DNA from: JANMDU01 sp031388245
GTDB taxonomy: Bacteria > Pseudomonadota > Gammaproteobacteria > Burkholderiales > Burkholderiaceae_C
Assembly: GCA_031388245.1 (NCBI GenBank)
Contig: JANNED010000164.1
Coordinates: 1 to 20,279 of the forward strand
Direction of reading: 5' to 3'
Length of the DNA stretch: 20,279 nucleotides
In this document: piece by piece, positions 14,538-20,279 of the stretch
Numbering within the stretch: the first letter of the stretch is position 1
Layout: each line of letters starts with the position of its first letter
Notes under the pieces: model-generated
The model's input: only the letters and a program-made list of their open reading frames with translations
Told to the model about the DNA's origin: nothing
Databases searched by the model: none
Position numbers and translations under genes: made by a program

Positions 14538-15203
14538 TCAAACAGCCTTACAAATAACCAATCCAGCCGCCCCAACAACGGTTTTGATGCCATCGAGCTG
14601 CGAGCGCAGCGCATCGTCAACTGCGGGGAGTTTGAGCAACTGGCCTTTGCGCTCGGGCGTCTCTTGGACGACTTTGCCGGTGCGGATGCCGCGTTTGCTG
14701 AGGTTAGCCATCGCATCATTGGCTTGCGATGGCGTGGCATACGCACCCAGCGAGAGGCCGGGCTCGAGTGTGGGGTTTTTGAGGGTTTCAAAAGGAATGT
14801 TGAGATCGCGCAATTCGGTTTTCTTTTTTGCCAGCGCCTCTGCATTGGCGTATTTGCCCATGTAAACGATCCACCGAGCGCGCTCGGTGGCATCTTCTAA
14901 GCTCCAAGCGCCTGTTGGCAAGCTGGCTGCGGCTGTGCGCACGGCGCTCGCTTTGGCAGCGTCGAGCAGTGCGCTTTGCAGGCATTCGGGTGCTTTCGCG
15001 GGCGCAGCAGAGGCAAGCGCTTCGATGCGTTTTGCCTCCGTCACATTCAGCAGGCGAATCGCCTCGGGTTTGATCTGAGCTTGCAGGCGCTGCGGTTCGG
15101 TTTGCTGAGCTGGCGCCAAGCCAAGGCTGGCCAGCTGGCCAGATCTCCAAGCAAAGTAAGCGCCGTTCGCCAGAGCCAGCAGTAAAACGAGGAATCTCAG
15201 CAT
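14538..15203 (-). CDS. SPOR-domain membrane-anchored protein
   Basis: 221 residues. One N-terminal transmembrane helix (LRFLVLLLALANGAYFAW, about 2-19) is followed by a Gln/Ala/Pro-rich periplasmic linker. The C-terminal region (about 100-190) fits the SPOR fold: TGAWSLEDATERARWIVYMGKYANAEALAKKKTELRDLNIPFE, then LGAYATPSQANDAMANLSKRGIRTGKVVQ. The tail is PAVDDALRSQLDGIKT. SPOR domains bind glycan strands lacking stem peptides at the division septum. It lies 19 bases after birA, an arrangement I recall from Burkholderiales. A role in division is inferred from the domain only. Confidence 0.85.
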   Translation of the reverse strand: MLRFLVLLLALANGAYFAWRSGQLASLGLAPAQQTEPQRLQAQIKPEAIRLLNVTEAKRIEALASAAPAKAPECLQSALLDAAKASAVRTAAASLPTGAWSLEDATERARWIVYMGKYANAEALAKKKTELRDLNIPFETLKNPTLEPGLSLGAYATPSQANDAMANLSKRGIRTGKVVQETPERKGQLLKLPAVDDALRSQLDGIKTVVGAAGLVICKAV

Positions 15204-15222
15204 CGCATGAAAAAATAAAAAT

Positions 15223-16023
15223 TTAGGCCGTGCGTTGCGGTCGCACGCTCACCTCTTGGCTTGCCACGCGCTGCACGCCTTGTGAAGTATGCACCAACAA
15301 AGCCCCGCTGCCGTCCACGCCTTGTGCCCGGCCATGGCGGCCATCGCTCAGGGTGATATCGAGGCCATGCAGGCCATCTCGCGCGGCAAAGCGGCTGGAG
15401 AAGGCCGCAAAGCCTGCGCGCTCGAATTCGAGCAAATCCCCCAGCAAGGGCAGAAAAAGCCGCTCCAAGGCCGTTTGCGGGTTGCTCGAAGGGCTGATTT
15501 CTTGCAGCCAAGCAGGTGGAGTCGATAGATTGGCGTCAAAAGCGCGTGTCTTGATGTTGATGCCGATGCCGATCACCGCAAAGCGTTCTTGCTGTTTTGC
15601 GTCATGCACAGAGGCTGTTTCGATCAAAATCCCAGCCAATTTGCGGTCTTGCCACCACAGATCGTTCGGCCATTTGAGTGCAATAGGCTCATCATTGGGC
15701 GGGCTCAAGCTCTGCGCCACGCTCACGCCCACCGCCAAACTCAGGCCTTCCCAGCTCGCTGGTGAGAAATTCATGCCAAAAGAAAAAGTGAGCGAATCGC
15801 CCTCGTTTGATTGCCAAGCACGCCCCATGCGCCCGCGTCCGGCTGTCTGCTGCTCGGCCACGAGCAAGCTTGGCTCCGTGCGGCCAGCGCGTGCGCGGCG
15901 CATGAGTTCGGAATTGGTGGAGTCGATCTCGGGCAGAATTTCAACACTGAAAGCCGCCAGCGATGGCAAACCCAGCGCCATCACTTGGCTCCAGATGTTT
16001 TCTGCCGGCCAAACCCTTGCCAT
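15223..16023 (-). CDS. birA: Biotin--[acetyl-CoA-carboxylase] ligase (BirA, no repressor domain)
   Basis: 266 residues from ATG 16023, which stands two bases after the upstream gene's stop. A further in-frame ATG at 16077 would overlap that gene by 52 bases. BirA activates biotin with ATP and joins it to a lysine of the biotin carboxyl carrier protein. The biotinyl-AMP loop GRGRMGRAW (about 62-70), STNSELMRRA, LKWPNDLWW and KLAGILIE are all present. VIGIGINI is the adjacent strand. There is no N-terminal helix-turn-helix, so it is a monofunctional ligase and not the E. coli-type repressor. It precedes the SPOR gene by 19 bases. Confidence 0.96.
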   Translation of the reverse strand: MARVWPAENIWSQVMALGLPSLAAFSVEILPEIDSTNSELMRRARAGRTEPSLLVAEQQTAGRGRMGRAWQSNEGDSLTFSFGMNFSPASWEGLSLAVGVSVAQSLSPPNDEPIALKWPNDLWWQDRKLAGILIETASVHDAKQQERFAVIGIGINIKTRAFDANLSTPPAWLQEISPSSNPQTALERLFLPLLGDLLEFERAGFAAFSSRFAARDGLHGLDITLSDGRHGRAQGVDGSGALLVHTSQGVQRVASQEVSVRPQRTA

Positions 16024-16025
16024 GC

Positions 16026-16520
16026 TTATTTCTTCGCCAGCATCGTGCCCCGGCATGTCTTCGCGCCGCACAGGCATTGGTATTGCGCCTTGAGCTTCTT
16101 CGTATAAGGCTCGTCAATCACCAAGCCGTAGTCATAAAACAGCTCTTCGCCTTTTTTCAAATCACGCAGTGCCTTGATCCAGACGCGTTGGTTGACTTCG
16201 TCTTCATCGGCCTCGCAATTGGGCTTGCAAGCATGGTTGATCCAACGCGAGTCGTTGCCATTGTCGTTGCCATCAATGCAGCGGCCATCGGCGAGCGAGA
16301 AGTAAAAAGTGTGGTTCGGCTGACTCGGGTCATGCGGATGGCGGCGCAAAGCTTCTTTCCAACTGATGATGCGGCCTTGGTATTCGATGAGCATTTGCCC
16401 CGCAGGGATATCGCGCAGCGCATACATGCCATTGCCATGAATGCCCGAGGCACGCACCTCGATCAAGCGCTCGGTCAGCTGAGGCGGCTGGACATACGAA
16501 GAAGATTTTTTTGCGGGCAT
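16026..16520 (-). CDS. SET-domain protein-lysine methyltransferase
   Basis: 164 residues, nearly all SET domain. The SAM-binding start is SGIHGNGMYALRDIPAGQMLIEYQG (about 25-49). The pseudoknot motif is SRWINHACKPNCEA (91-104), and GEELFYDYG (124-132) carries the catalytic tyrosine. A post-SET cysteine cluster CLCGAKTCRGTM closes the protein (149-160); with a cysteine in NHACKPNC it would bind a structural zinc. Bacterial SET proteins methylate lysines on unknown proteins in free-living bacteria; the target here cannot be told. It is the first gene of the SET-birA-SPOR operon and is divergent from topB across 118 bases. Confidence 0.93.
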   Translation of the reverse strand: MPAKKSSSYVQPPQLTERLIEVRASGIHGNGMYALRDIPAGQMLIEYQGRIISWKEALRRHPHDPSQPNHTFYFSLADGRCIDGNDNGNDSRWINHACKPNCEADEDEVNQRVWIKALRDLKKGEELFYDYGLVIDEPYTKKLKAQYQCLCGAKTCRGTMLAKK

Positions 16521-16565
16521 GAAAAGTAATTCGGCAAACGGCCAAAAAATTTGTTATCTTGGAAT

Positions 16566-16625
16566 TGTGCGTGTGCGCGTGTGCGTGTGCGCTCGTAGGC
16601 GTGCGCACGCACATGTGCGCGTGCG
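16566..16625. other. Alternating purine-pyrimidine (Z-DNA-prone) tract with palindromes, upstream of topB
   Basis: Bases 16566-16592 and 16599-16625 are two 27-base runs of strict purine-pyrimidine alternation made almost only of GC and GT/AC steps, six bases apart. The second contains the 12-base palindromes GCGTGCGCACGC (16599-16610) and CGCACATGTGCG (16608-16619). It also holds a 7-base stem CGCACGC/GCGTGCG (16604-16610 with 16619-16625). The tract ends just before the topB ribosome binding site. Confidence 0.85.
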
Positions 16626-16638
16626 AGGAACTGATTAT

Positions 16639-19602
16639 ATGAAGACTCTGATCATTGCTGAAAAACCATCTGTCGCGCAAGACATCGTGCGCGCGCTCAC
16701 GCCTACGGCAGGCAAGTTTGAAAAGCACGACGAATACTTTGAGAGCGACGGCTACGTGGTCAGCTCCGCCGTGGGGCACTTGGTAGAAATCCAAGCGCCG
16801 GAGGAGTTTGACGTGAAGCGCGGCAAATGGAGCTTTGCGAATTTGCCGGTGATCCCGCCACATTTTGATTTGAAGCCAGTGGATAAGACCAAGACGCGCT
16901 TGAATGCCGTCGTCAAACTCGCCAAGCGCAAAGACGTGAACGCGCTGATCAATGCCTGCGACGCCGGGCGCGAAGGCGAGCTGATCTTTCGATTGATCGA
17001 GCAATATGCAGGCTCTGACAAGGGCGGCAAACACACGCCGCTTGGCAAACCTGTGACGCGCCTTTGGCTGCAAAGCATGACACCGCAGGCGATTCGCGAT
17101 GGCTTTGATGTGCTCCGCTCAGACAAAGACATGCGCCCGCTGGCCGATGCTGCACGCAGCCGGTCGGAGGCCGATTGGCTGGTCGGCATCAACGGCACGC
17201 GCGCGATGACGGCGTTCAACTCGCGCGATGGCGGATTCTTCTTGACGACAGTCGGCCGTGTGCAAACGCCGACGCTTGCCGTGGTGGTGGAGCGCGAGGA
17301 GCAAATCCGCAAACACATCGCCCGCGAGTATTGGGAAATTCACGCGAGTTTCTTGGCAGAGGCCGGTGAATACCCTGCCAAATGGTTTGATCCGAAATTC
17401 AAAAAAGGCGAAGATGCGGACCATCGCGCTGATCGCATTTGGGATGAGAAAACCGCCCGCGCGATTGCCGATGCCGTACGCAGCAAAGCGGCTAGCGTTT
17501 CAGAAGAATCCAAGCCCTCAACGCAAGCCTCTCCCGGCTTATTTGATCTCACCAGCTTGCAGCGCGAGGCCAATGGCAAATTTGGCTTCTCAGCGAAGAC
17601 GACTTTGCAGCTCGCGCAATCTTTGTATGAACGTCATAAAGCATTGACGTATCCACGAACCGATTCACGCTACTTGCCAGAAGACTATTTACCGGTGGTT
17701 AAAAAGACGTTTGAAATGCTCGCCGACGGTGGCCACAAGCATCTGGAGCAATATGCCACGCTCGCACTGAATAACAATTACATCAAGCCATCCAAGAAGA
17801 TCTTTGACAACACCAAAGTTTCTGATCACTTCGCTATCATTCCCACGCTGCAATCGCCCTCGAACTTGAGCGAGGCTGAATTTAAGCTGTACACGCTCGT
17901 CGTGCGCCGCTTCATGGCGGTGTTTTATCCCAGCGCGGAATACCAAATCACCACGCGGATCACCACCGCACTGAATCACAATTTCAAGAGTGAAGGCAAA
18001 GTGCTGGTCAAGCCCGGTTGGCTTGCCATTTACGGCAAAGAAGCTGATGACGAGATAGAGAAAAAAGAGGGCGAAAACTCCAAGACATTGATCGCTGTCA
18101 AACCCGGCGAAATGGTGCGCAACGAAGCGGTAGAAGCCAAAGGCCTCAAGACGCGCCCACCCGCGCGCTATTCCGAAGCCACGCTTCTGGGGGCGATGGA
18201 AGGCGCTGGCCGTTTTGTGGAAGACGACGAACTGCGCGAAGCTTTGGGCGAAAAAGGCCTCGGCACGCCCGCCACCCGAGCCGCCACGATTGAAGGCTTG
18301 CTCAACGAGAAATACATGCTGCGCGAAGGCCGCGAGATGATTCCCACGGCCAAAGCCTTCCAGTTGATGACGCTTTTACGAGGTCTTGGCGTGGAAGAGC
18401 TCTCCAAGCCTGAGCTCACCGGCGAATGGGAGTCCAAGCTCGCCCTGATGGAGAAAGGCAAGCTCTCCAGAGCCGAGTTCATGGCCGATATCGCCGCCAT
18501 GACAGAAAAGATCGTGCGCAAAGCCAAAGAATACGACCGTGACACCGTGCCGGGCGACTACGCCACACTCAAAGCGCCTTGCCCCAATTGCGGCGGTATT
18601 GTGAAAGAAAACTATCGGCGCTACACCTGTACCGGCGCGGTAGATGCCACAGAAGGTTGTGGTTTCAGCTTTGGTAAATCGCCAGCGGGCCGCACATTTG
18701 AGCCCGCAGAAGTCGAAGAATTCATCACCAACAAGCACATTGGCCCGCTAGAGGGCTTCCGCTCGAAAGCCGGTTGGCCTTTTGCGGCTGAGATGGTGAT
18801 CAAATTCAGCGAAGAAGATAAAAATTGGAAACTTGAATTCGATTTCGGCGATGAAGCGCGTGCTGCTCAAACCGGTGAAATCGTTGATTTATCTGCTGAG
18901 ATTTCGCTCGGCGCATGCCTCAAATGCAAAGCCCCCGTCAAAGCCTTTGGCAAAAGCTACGTCTGCGAAAAATCGGTGCCCACCCATGAGCAGCCCACAC
19001 CGGGCTGCGATTTCAAGAGTGGCCAAATCATTTTGCAGCAACCTGTCGAGCGCGAGCAGATGACGAAATTGTTGGAAACCGGCAAAACCGATTTGCTCGA
19101 TAAATTCGTCAGCATGCGCACCCGCCGCGCTTTCAAAGCCTTCCTTGCTTGGGATGCTGAGGCCGGCAAAGTGAATTTCGCGTTTGAGCCCCGAGAGAGC
19201 AAATTCCCACCGCGCAAAACAGCGGCTGGAAAAACGCCCTTTGCAAAGAAGGTAGCCGGCAAGGCAGTTGCAGCAAAGACGCCAACTGCAAAAAAAGCAG
19301 CAGCGAAGAAAGCGCCCGCAGCCAAGAAAGTAGCTGCGAAATCAGCGGTGCCAAAAGCCAAAGCAGCGCCAAGAGCCGGTACGTTGAAACCCAGTGCAGC
19401 GCTAGCCGCCGTGATCGGCGACGGTTTATACGGCCGAGGCGAAGTCACCAAAAAACTCTGGGACTACATCAAGGCCAACAACCTGCAAGACACATTAGAC
19501 AAGCGCACCATCAACGCCGACGCCAAACTCAAACCCGTCTTCGGCAAAGACTCGGTGACGATGTTTGAAATTGCTGGCCTGATTGGGAAGCATCTGAGCT
19601 GA
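16639..19602 (+). CDS. topB: DNA topoisomerase III with C-terminal SWIB domain
   Basis: 987 residues from ATG 16639 (GAGGAA eight bases upstream), against about 650 in E. coli. The Toprim domain starts MKTLIIAEKPSVAQDI and holds DAGREGELIFRL. The catalytic tyrosine is Y338 in TYPRTDSRYLPED. RPPARYSEATLLGAMEGAG and GLGTPATRAATIEGLL are core type IA motifs. Two zinc-ribbon-like modules follow, with cysteine pairs at 648/651 (CPNCGG) and 760/763 (CLKCKAP). Next come a Lys/Ala repeat linker (about 866-914) and a SWIB/MDM2-like domain from 915 (LKPSAALAAVIGDG..GRGEVTKKLWDYIKANNLQD). Type IA enzymes pass single strands, decatenate and relax negative supercoils. SWIB domains are best known on eukaryotic chromatin remodellers and chlamydial topoisomerase I. 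An in-frame upstream extension through the GT/GC tract is not credible coding sequence. Confidence 0.95.
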   Translation: MKTLIIAEKPSVAQDIVRALTPTAGKFEKHDEYFESDGYVVSSAVGHLVEIQAPEEFDVKRGKWSFANLPVIPPHFDLKPVDKTKTRLNAVVKLAKRKDVNALINACDAGREGELIFRLIEQYAGSDKGGKHTPLGKPVTRLWLQSMTPQAIRDGFDVLRSDKDMRPLADAARSRSEADWLVGINGTRAMTAFNSRDGGFFLTTVGRVQTPTLAVVVEREEQIRKHIAREYWEIHASFLAEAGEYPAKWFDPKFKKGEDADHRADRIWDEKTARAIADAVRSKAASVSEESKPSTQASPGLFDLTSLQREANGKFGFSAKTTLQLAQSLYERHKALTYPRTDSRYLPEDYLPVVKKTFEMLADGGHKHLEQYATLALNNNYIKPSKKIFDNTKVSDHFAIIPTLQSPSNLSEAEFKLYTLVVRRFMAVFYPSAEYQITTRITTALNHNFKSEGKVLVKPGWLAIYGKEADDEIEKKEGENSKTLIAVKPGEMVRNEAVEAKGLKTRPPARYSEATLLGAMEGAGRFVEDDELREALGEKGLGTPATRAATIEGLLNEKYMLREGREMIPTAKAFQLMTLLRGLGVEELSKPELTGEWESKLALMEKGKLSRAEFMADIAAMTEKIVRKAKEYDRDTVPGDYATLKAPCPNCGGIVKENYRRYTCTGAVDATEGCGFSFGKSPAGRTFEPAEVEEFITNKHIGPLEGFRSKAGWPFAAEMVIKFSEEDKNWKLEFDFGDEARAAQTGEIVDLSAEISLGACLKCKAPVKAFGKSYVCEKSVPTHEQPTPGCDFKSGQIILQQPVEREQMTKLLETGKTDLLDKFVSMRTRRAFKAFLAWDAEAGKVNFAFEPRESKFPPRKTAAGKTPFAKKVAGKAVAAKTPTAKKAAAKKAPAAKKVAAKSAVPKAKAAPRAGTLKPSAALAAVIGDGLYGRGEVTKKLWDYIKANNLQDTLDKRTINADAKLKPVFGKDSVTMFEIAGLIGKHLS

Positions 19603-19631
19603 TTTTTAAAGCGTTTAAGTCTTCTACCAGA

Positions 19632-19670
19632 CATAAATACTGCGCAGAGTGCTATTGAATTGATAGTAAT
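19632..19670 (+). repeat. Third copy (C) of the dispersed repeat core
   Basis: GAGTGCTATTGAATT followed by GATAGTAAT (19647-19670) is the same core as at 13446-13469, with one difference in 24 bases. The preceding TGCG and ATAAATA also resemble the left flank of copy A. The ACCTGCGGCCTACC block of the other copies is absent. It lies 30 bases after the topB stop. Confidence 0.75.
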
Positions 19671-19902
19671 CTGCCTTCAGTTTTTGCGGCGCGCGCCCGC
19701 CATCTTCTGAGTCGCTGATGCTTCTGTATTCAACCGTTCCACACCACCCGCTCACACTGGCACGGTGGCCGCGATCTGGCTGGTCGGTTAGCACCGCGCG
19801 CAGCAAGATGGCAGGCGCTCCGAGATGGTTTGCACCAACACCGTAGCTGGCGCGCGCATTCTGTAGCCAGCGCGAATGGCCGCACCGCCCAACCAGATCA
19901 CG

Positions 19903-19923
19903 CCCACCGCACCTTGCGGCGGG
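19903..19923 (-). terminator. GC-rich hairpin after the DUF1294 gene
   Basis: CCCACCGCA (19903-19911) pairs with TGCGGCGGG (19915-19923) with one wobble pair and a 3-base loop, starting 12 bases past the DUF1294 stop. No T-run follows in the direction of transcription, so it is at best a weak or factor-assisted terminator. Confidence 0.4.
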
Positions 19924-19935
19924 TTGGCGGTTCTT

Positions 19936-20279
19936 CTACAAACCCAGATTCAGTAATTTTCTCAAGGGAGTGCAGAAAACTAAGAGCACCAAAACATTGA
20001 TGACAGCGGTCGCCCAAAAAACTTGTCTGAACTCCTGCTTGGTGGACTTGTGTCGCAGAACTTGCTGCGCCAAAAGCGCACCGGGCCAGCCCCCAAAAAG
20101 GGAAAGGGCATGCAGTGCTTGCTCTGATATACGCCAAGATCCGTTAGCAGCGGCAGACTTGTCGAAAGCGTAGATAAGAAAAGTGAATAGACTGAGCACG
20201 GCATATGCTGCTGCAATCCAAATGGGAGGCTGCCAAACTATGGCGACCACCGCGTAGAGGATTAAAAAAAGTGGTAGAA
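19936..20279 (-). CDS. DUF1294 membrane protein, C-terminal part (probably cold-shock/DUF1294 fusion)
   Basis: The frame is open to the right edge, so the 5' end is outside the window; a GTG at 20250 gives 104 residues but is probably internal. Visible are two hydrophobic helices (LPLFLILYAVVAIVW and IAAAYAVLSLFTFLIYAF). Then comes the DUF1294 signature DKSAAANGSWRISEQALHALSLFGGWPGALLAQQVLRHKS..EFRQVFW, and a final hydrophobic helix (INVLVLLVFCTPL). In Comamonadaceae this domain is commonly joined to an N-terminal cold-shock domain. The hydrophobic sequence upstream of GTG 20250 supports a longer protein of that kind. Its function is unknown. Confidence 0.88.
   Translation of the reverse strand, partial: LPLFLILYAVVAIVWQPPIWIAAAYAVLSLFTFLIYAFDKSAAANGSWRISEQALHALSLFGGWPGALLAQQVLRHKSTKQEFRQVFWATAVINVLVLLVFCTPLRKLLNLGL

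Larger units (their letters stand above)
19603..19935. other. 333 bases without a recognisable gene
   Basis: After topB the stretch holds repeat copy C and a GC-rich segment. On the minus strand an open frame of 60 codons (19806-19624) crosses the repeat and ends YYQFNSTLRSIYVW. A second frame upstream of it reads GVIWLGGAAIRAGYRMRAP. Neither has a ribosome binding site or a family I recognise. They may be remnants of a decayed gene; I do not call one. Confidence 0.4.

Noticed and set aside
14421..14900. 159-codon plus-strand frame starting in repeat B
   Set aside because: Starts with the translated REP repeat (TLRQAQGER) and then runs antisense to the SPOR gene.
15230..16093. 287-codon plus-strand open frame opposite birA
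   Set aside because: Antisense shadow of a well-recognised gene; Ser/Arg/Pro-rich translation without any family pattern.
16519..16638. In-frame N-terminal extension of topB reading through the GT/GC tract (VRVRVCVCARRRAHAHVRVR)
   Set aside because: Low-complexity translation of the alternating tract; the family start MKTLIIAEKPSVAQD at 16639 has its own ribosome binding site.

Overview
The window looks like the chromosome of a Burkholderiales betaproteobacterium, most likely a member or close relative of Comamonadaceae. The reasons are the order yqgE-ruvX-pyrR-pyrB-pyrC with a non-catalytic dihydroorotase, the earP-efp pair with arginine at EF-P position 32, a MarR gene divergent from a 3-hydroxybenzoate-6-monooxygenase-like flavoenzyme, and short dispersed repeats of a kind I associate with that family. 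Most genes are GC-rich (63% in one 60-base sample I counted). Two stretches fall to about 42-43%.

Layout. 1-756: start of an aromatic-ring flavin monooxygenase (left edge, minus strand) divergent from its probable MarR regulator, with operator-like palindromes between them. 793-4607: plus-strand translation-related block (small secreted protein, miaB, earP, efp), closed by a clear terminator at 4665. 4749-5366: GYF-like protein, convergent with the next block. 5358-13327: nine minus-strand genes with no gap above 23 bases. Read in transcription order they are a BMP-family purine/nucleoside-type receptor, guanine deaminase, yqgE, ruvX, pyrR, pyrB, pyrC', a LOG-type phosphoribohydrolase and a PAP2 phosphatase. 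Purine salvage and pyrimidine synthesis therefore lie in one uninterrupted array. 13426-14530: a low-GC segment between two inverted copies of a roughly 95-130 base repeat, holding one frameshifted gene of unknown function. 14538-16520: SPOR protein, birA and a SET-domain methyltransferase, a minus-strand operon. 16639-19602: topB (topoisomerase III) with a lysine/alanine-rich linker and a C-terminal SWIB domain; just upstream is a 60-base alternating purine-pyrimidine, Z-DNA-prone tract. 19603-20279: a third repeat copy, non-coding or degraded sequence, and the 3' part of a DUF1294 membrane protein running off the right edge.

I found no CRISPR array, tRNA, rRNA, complete insertion sequence or recognisable defence system. 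The best candidates for something unusual are the inverted-repeat cassette with its broken gene (13426-14530), the Z-DNA-prone tract in front of a topoisomerase gene (16566-16625), the nine-gene nucleobase array, and a repeat-like, low-GC in-frame stretch inside earP (3097-3160).
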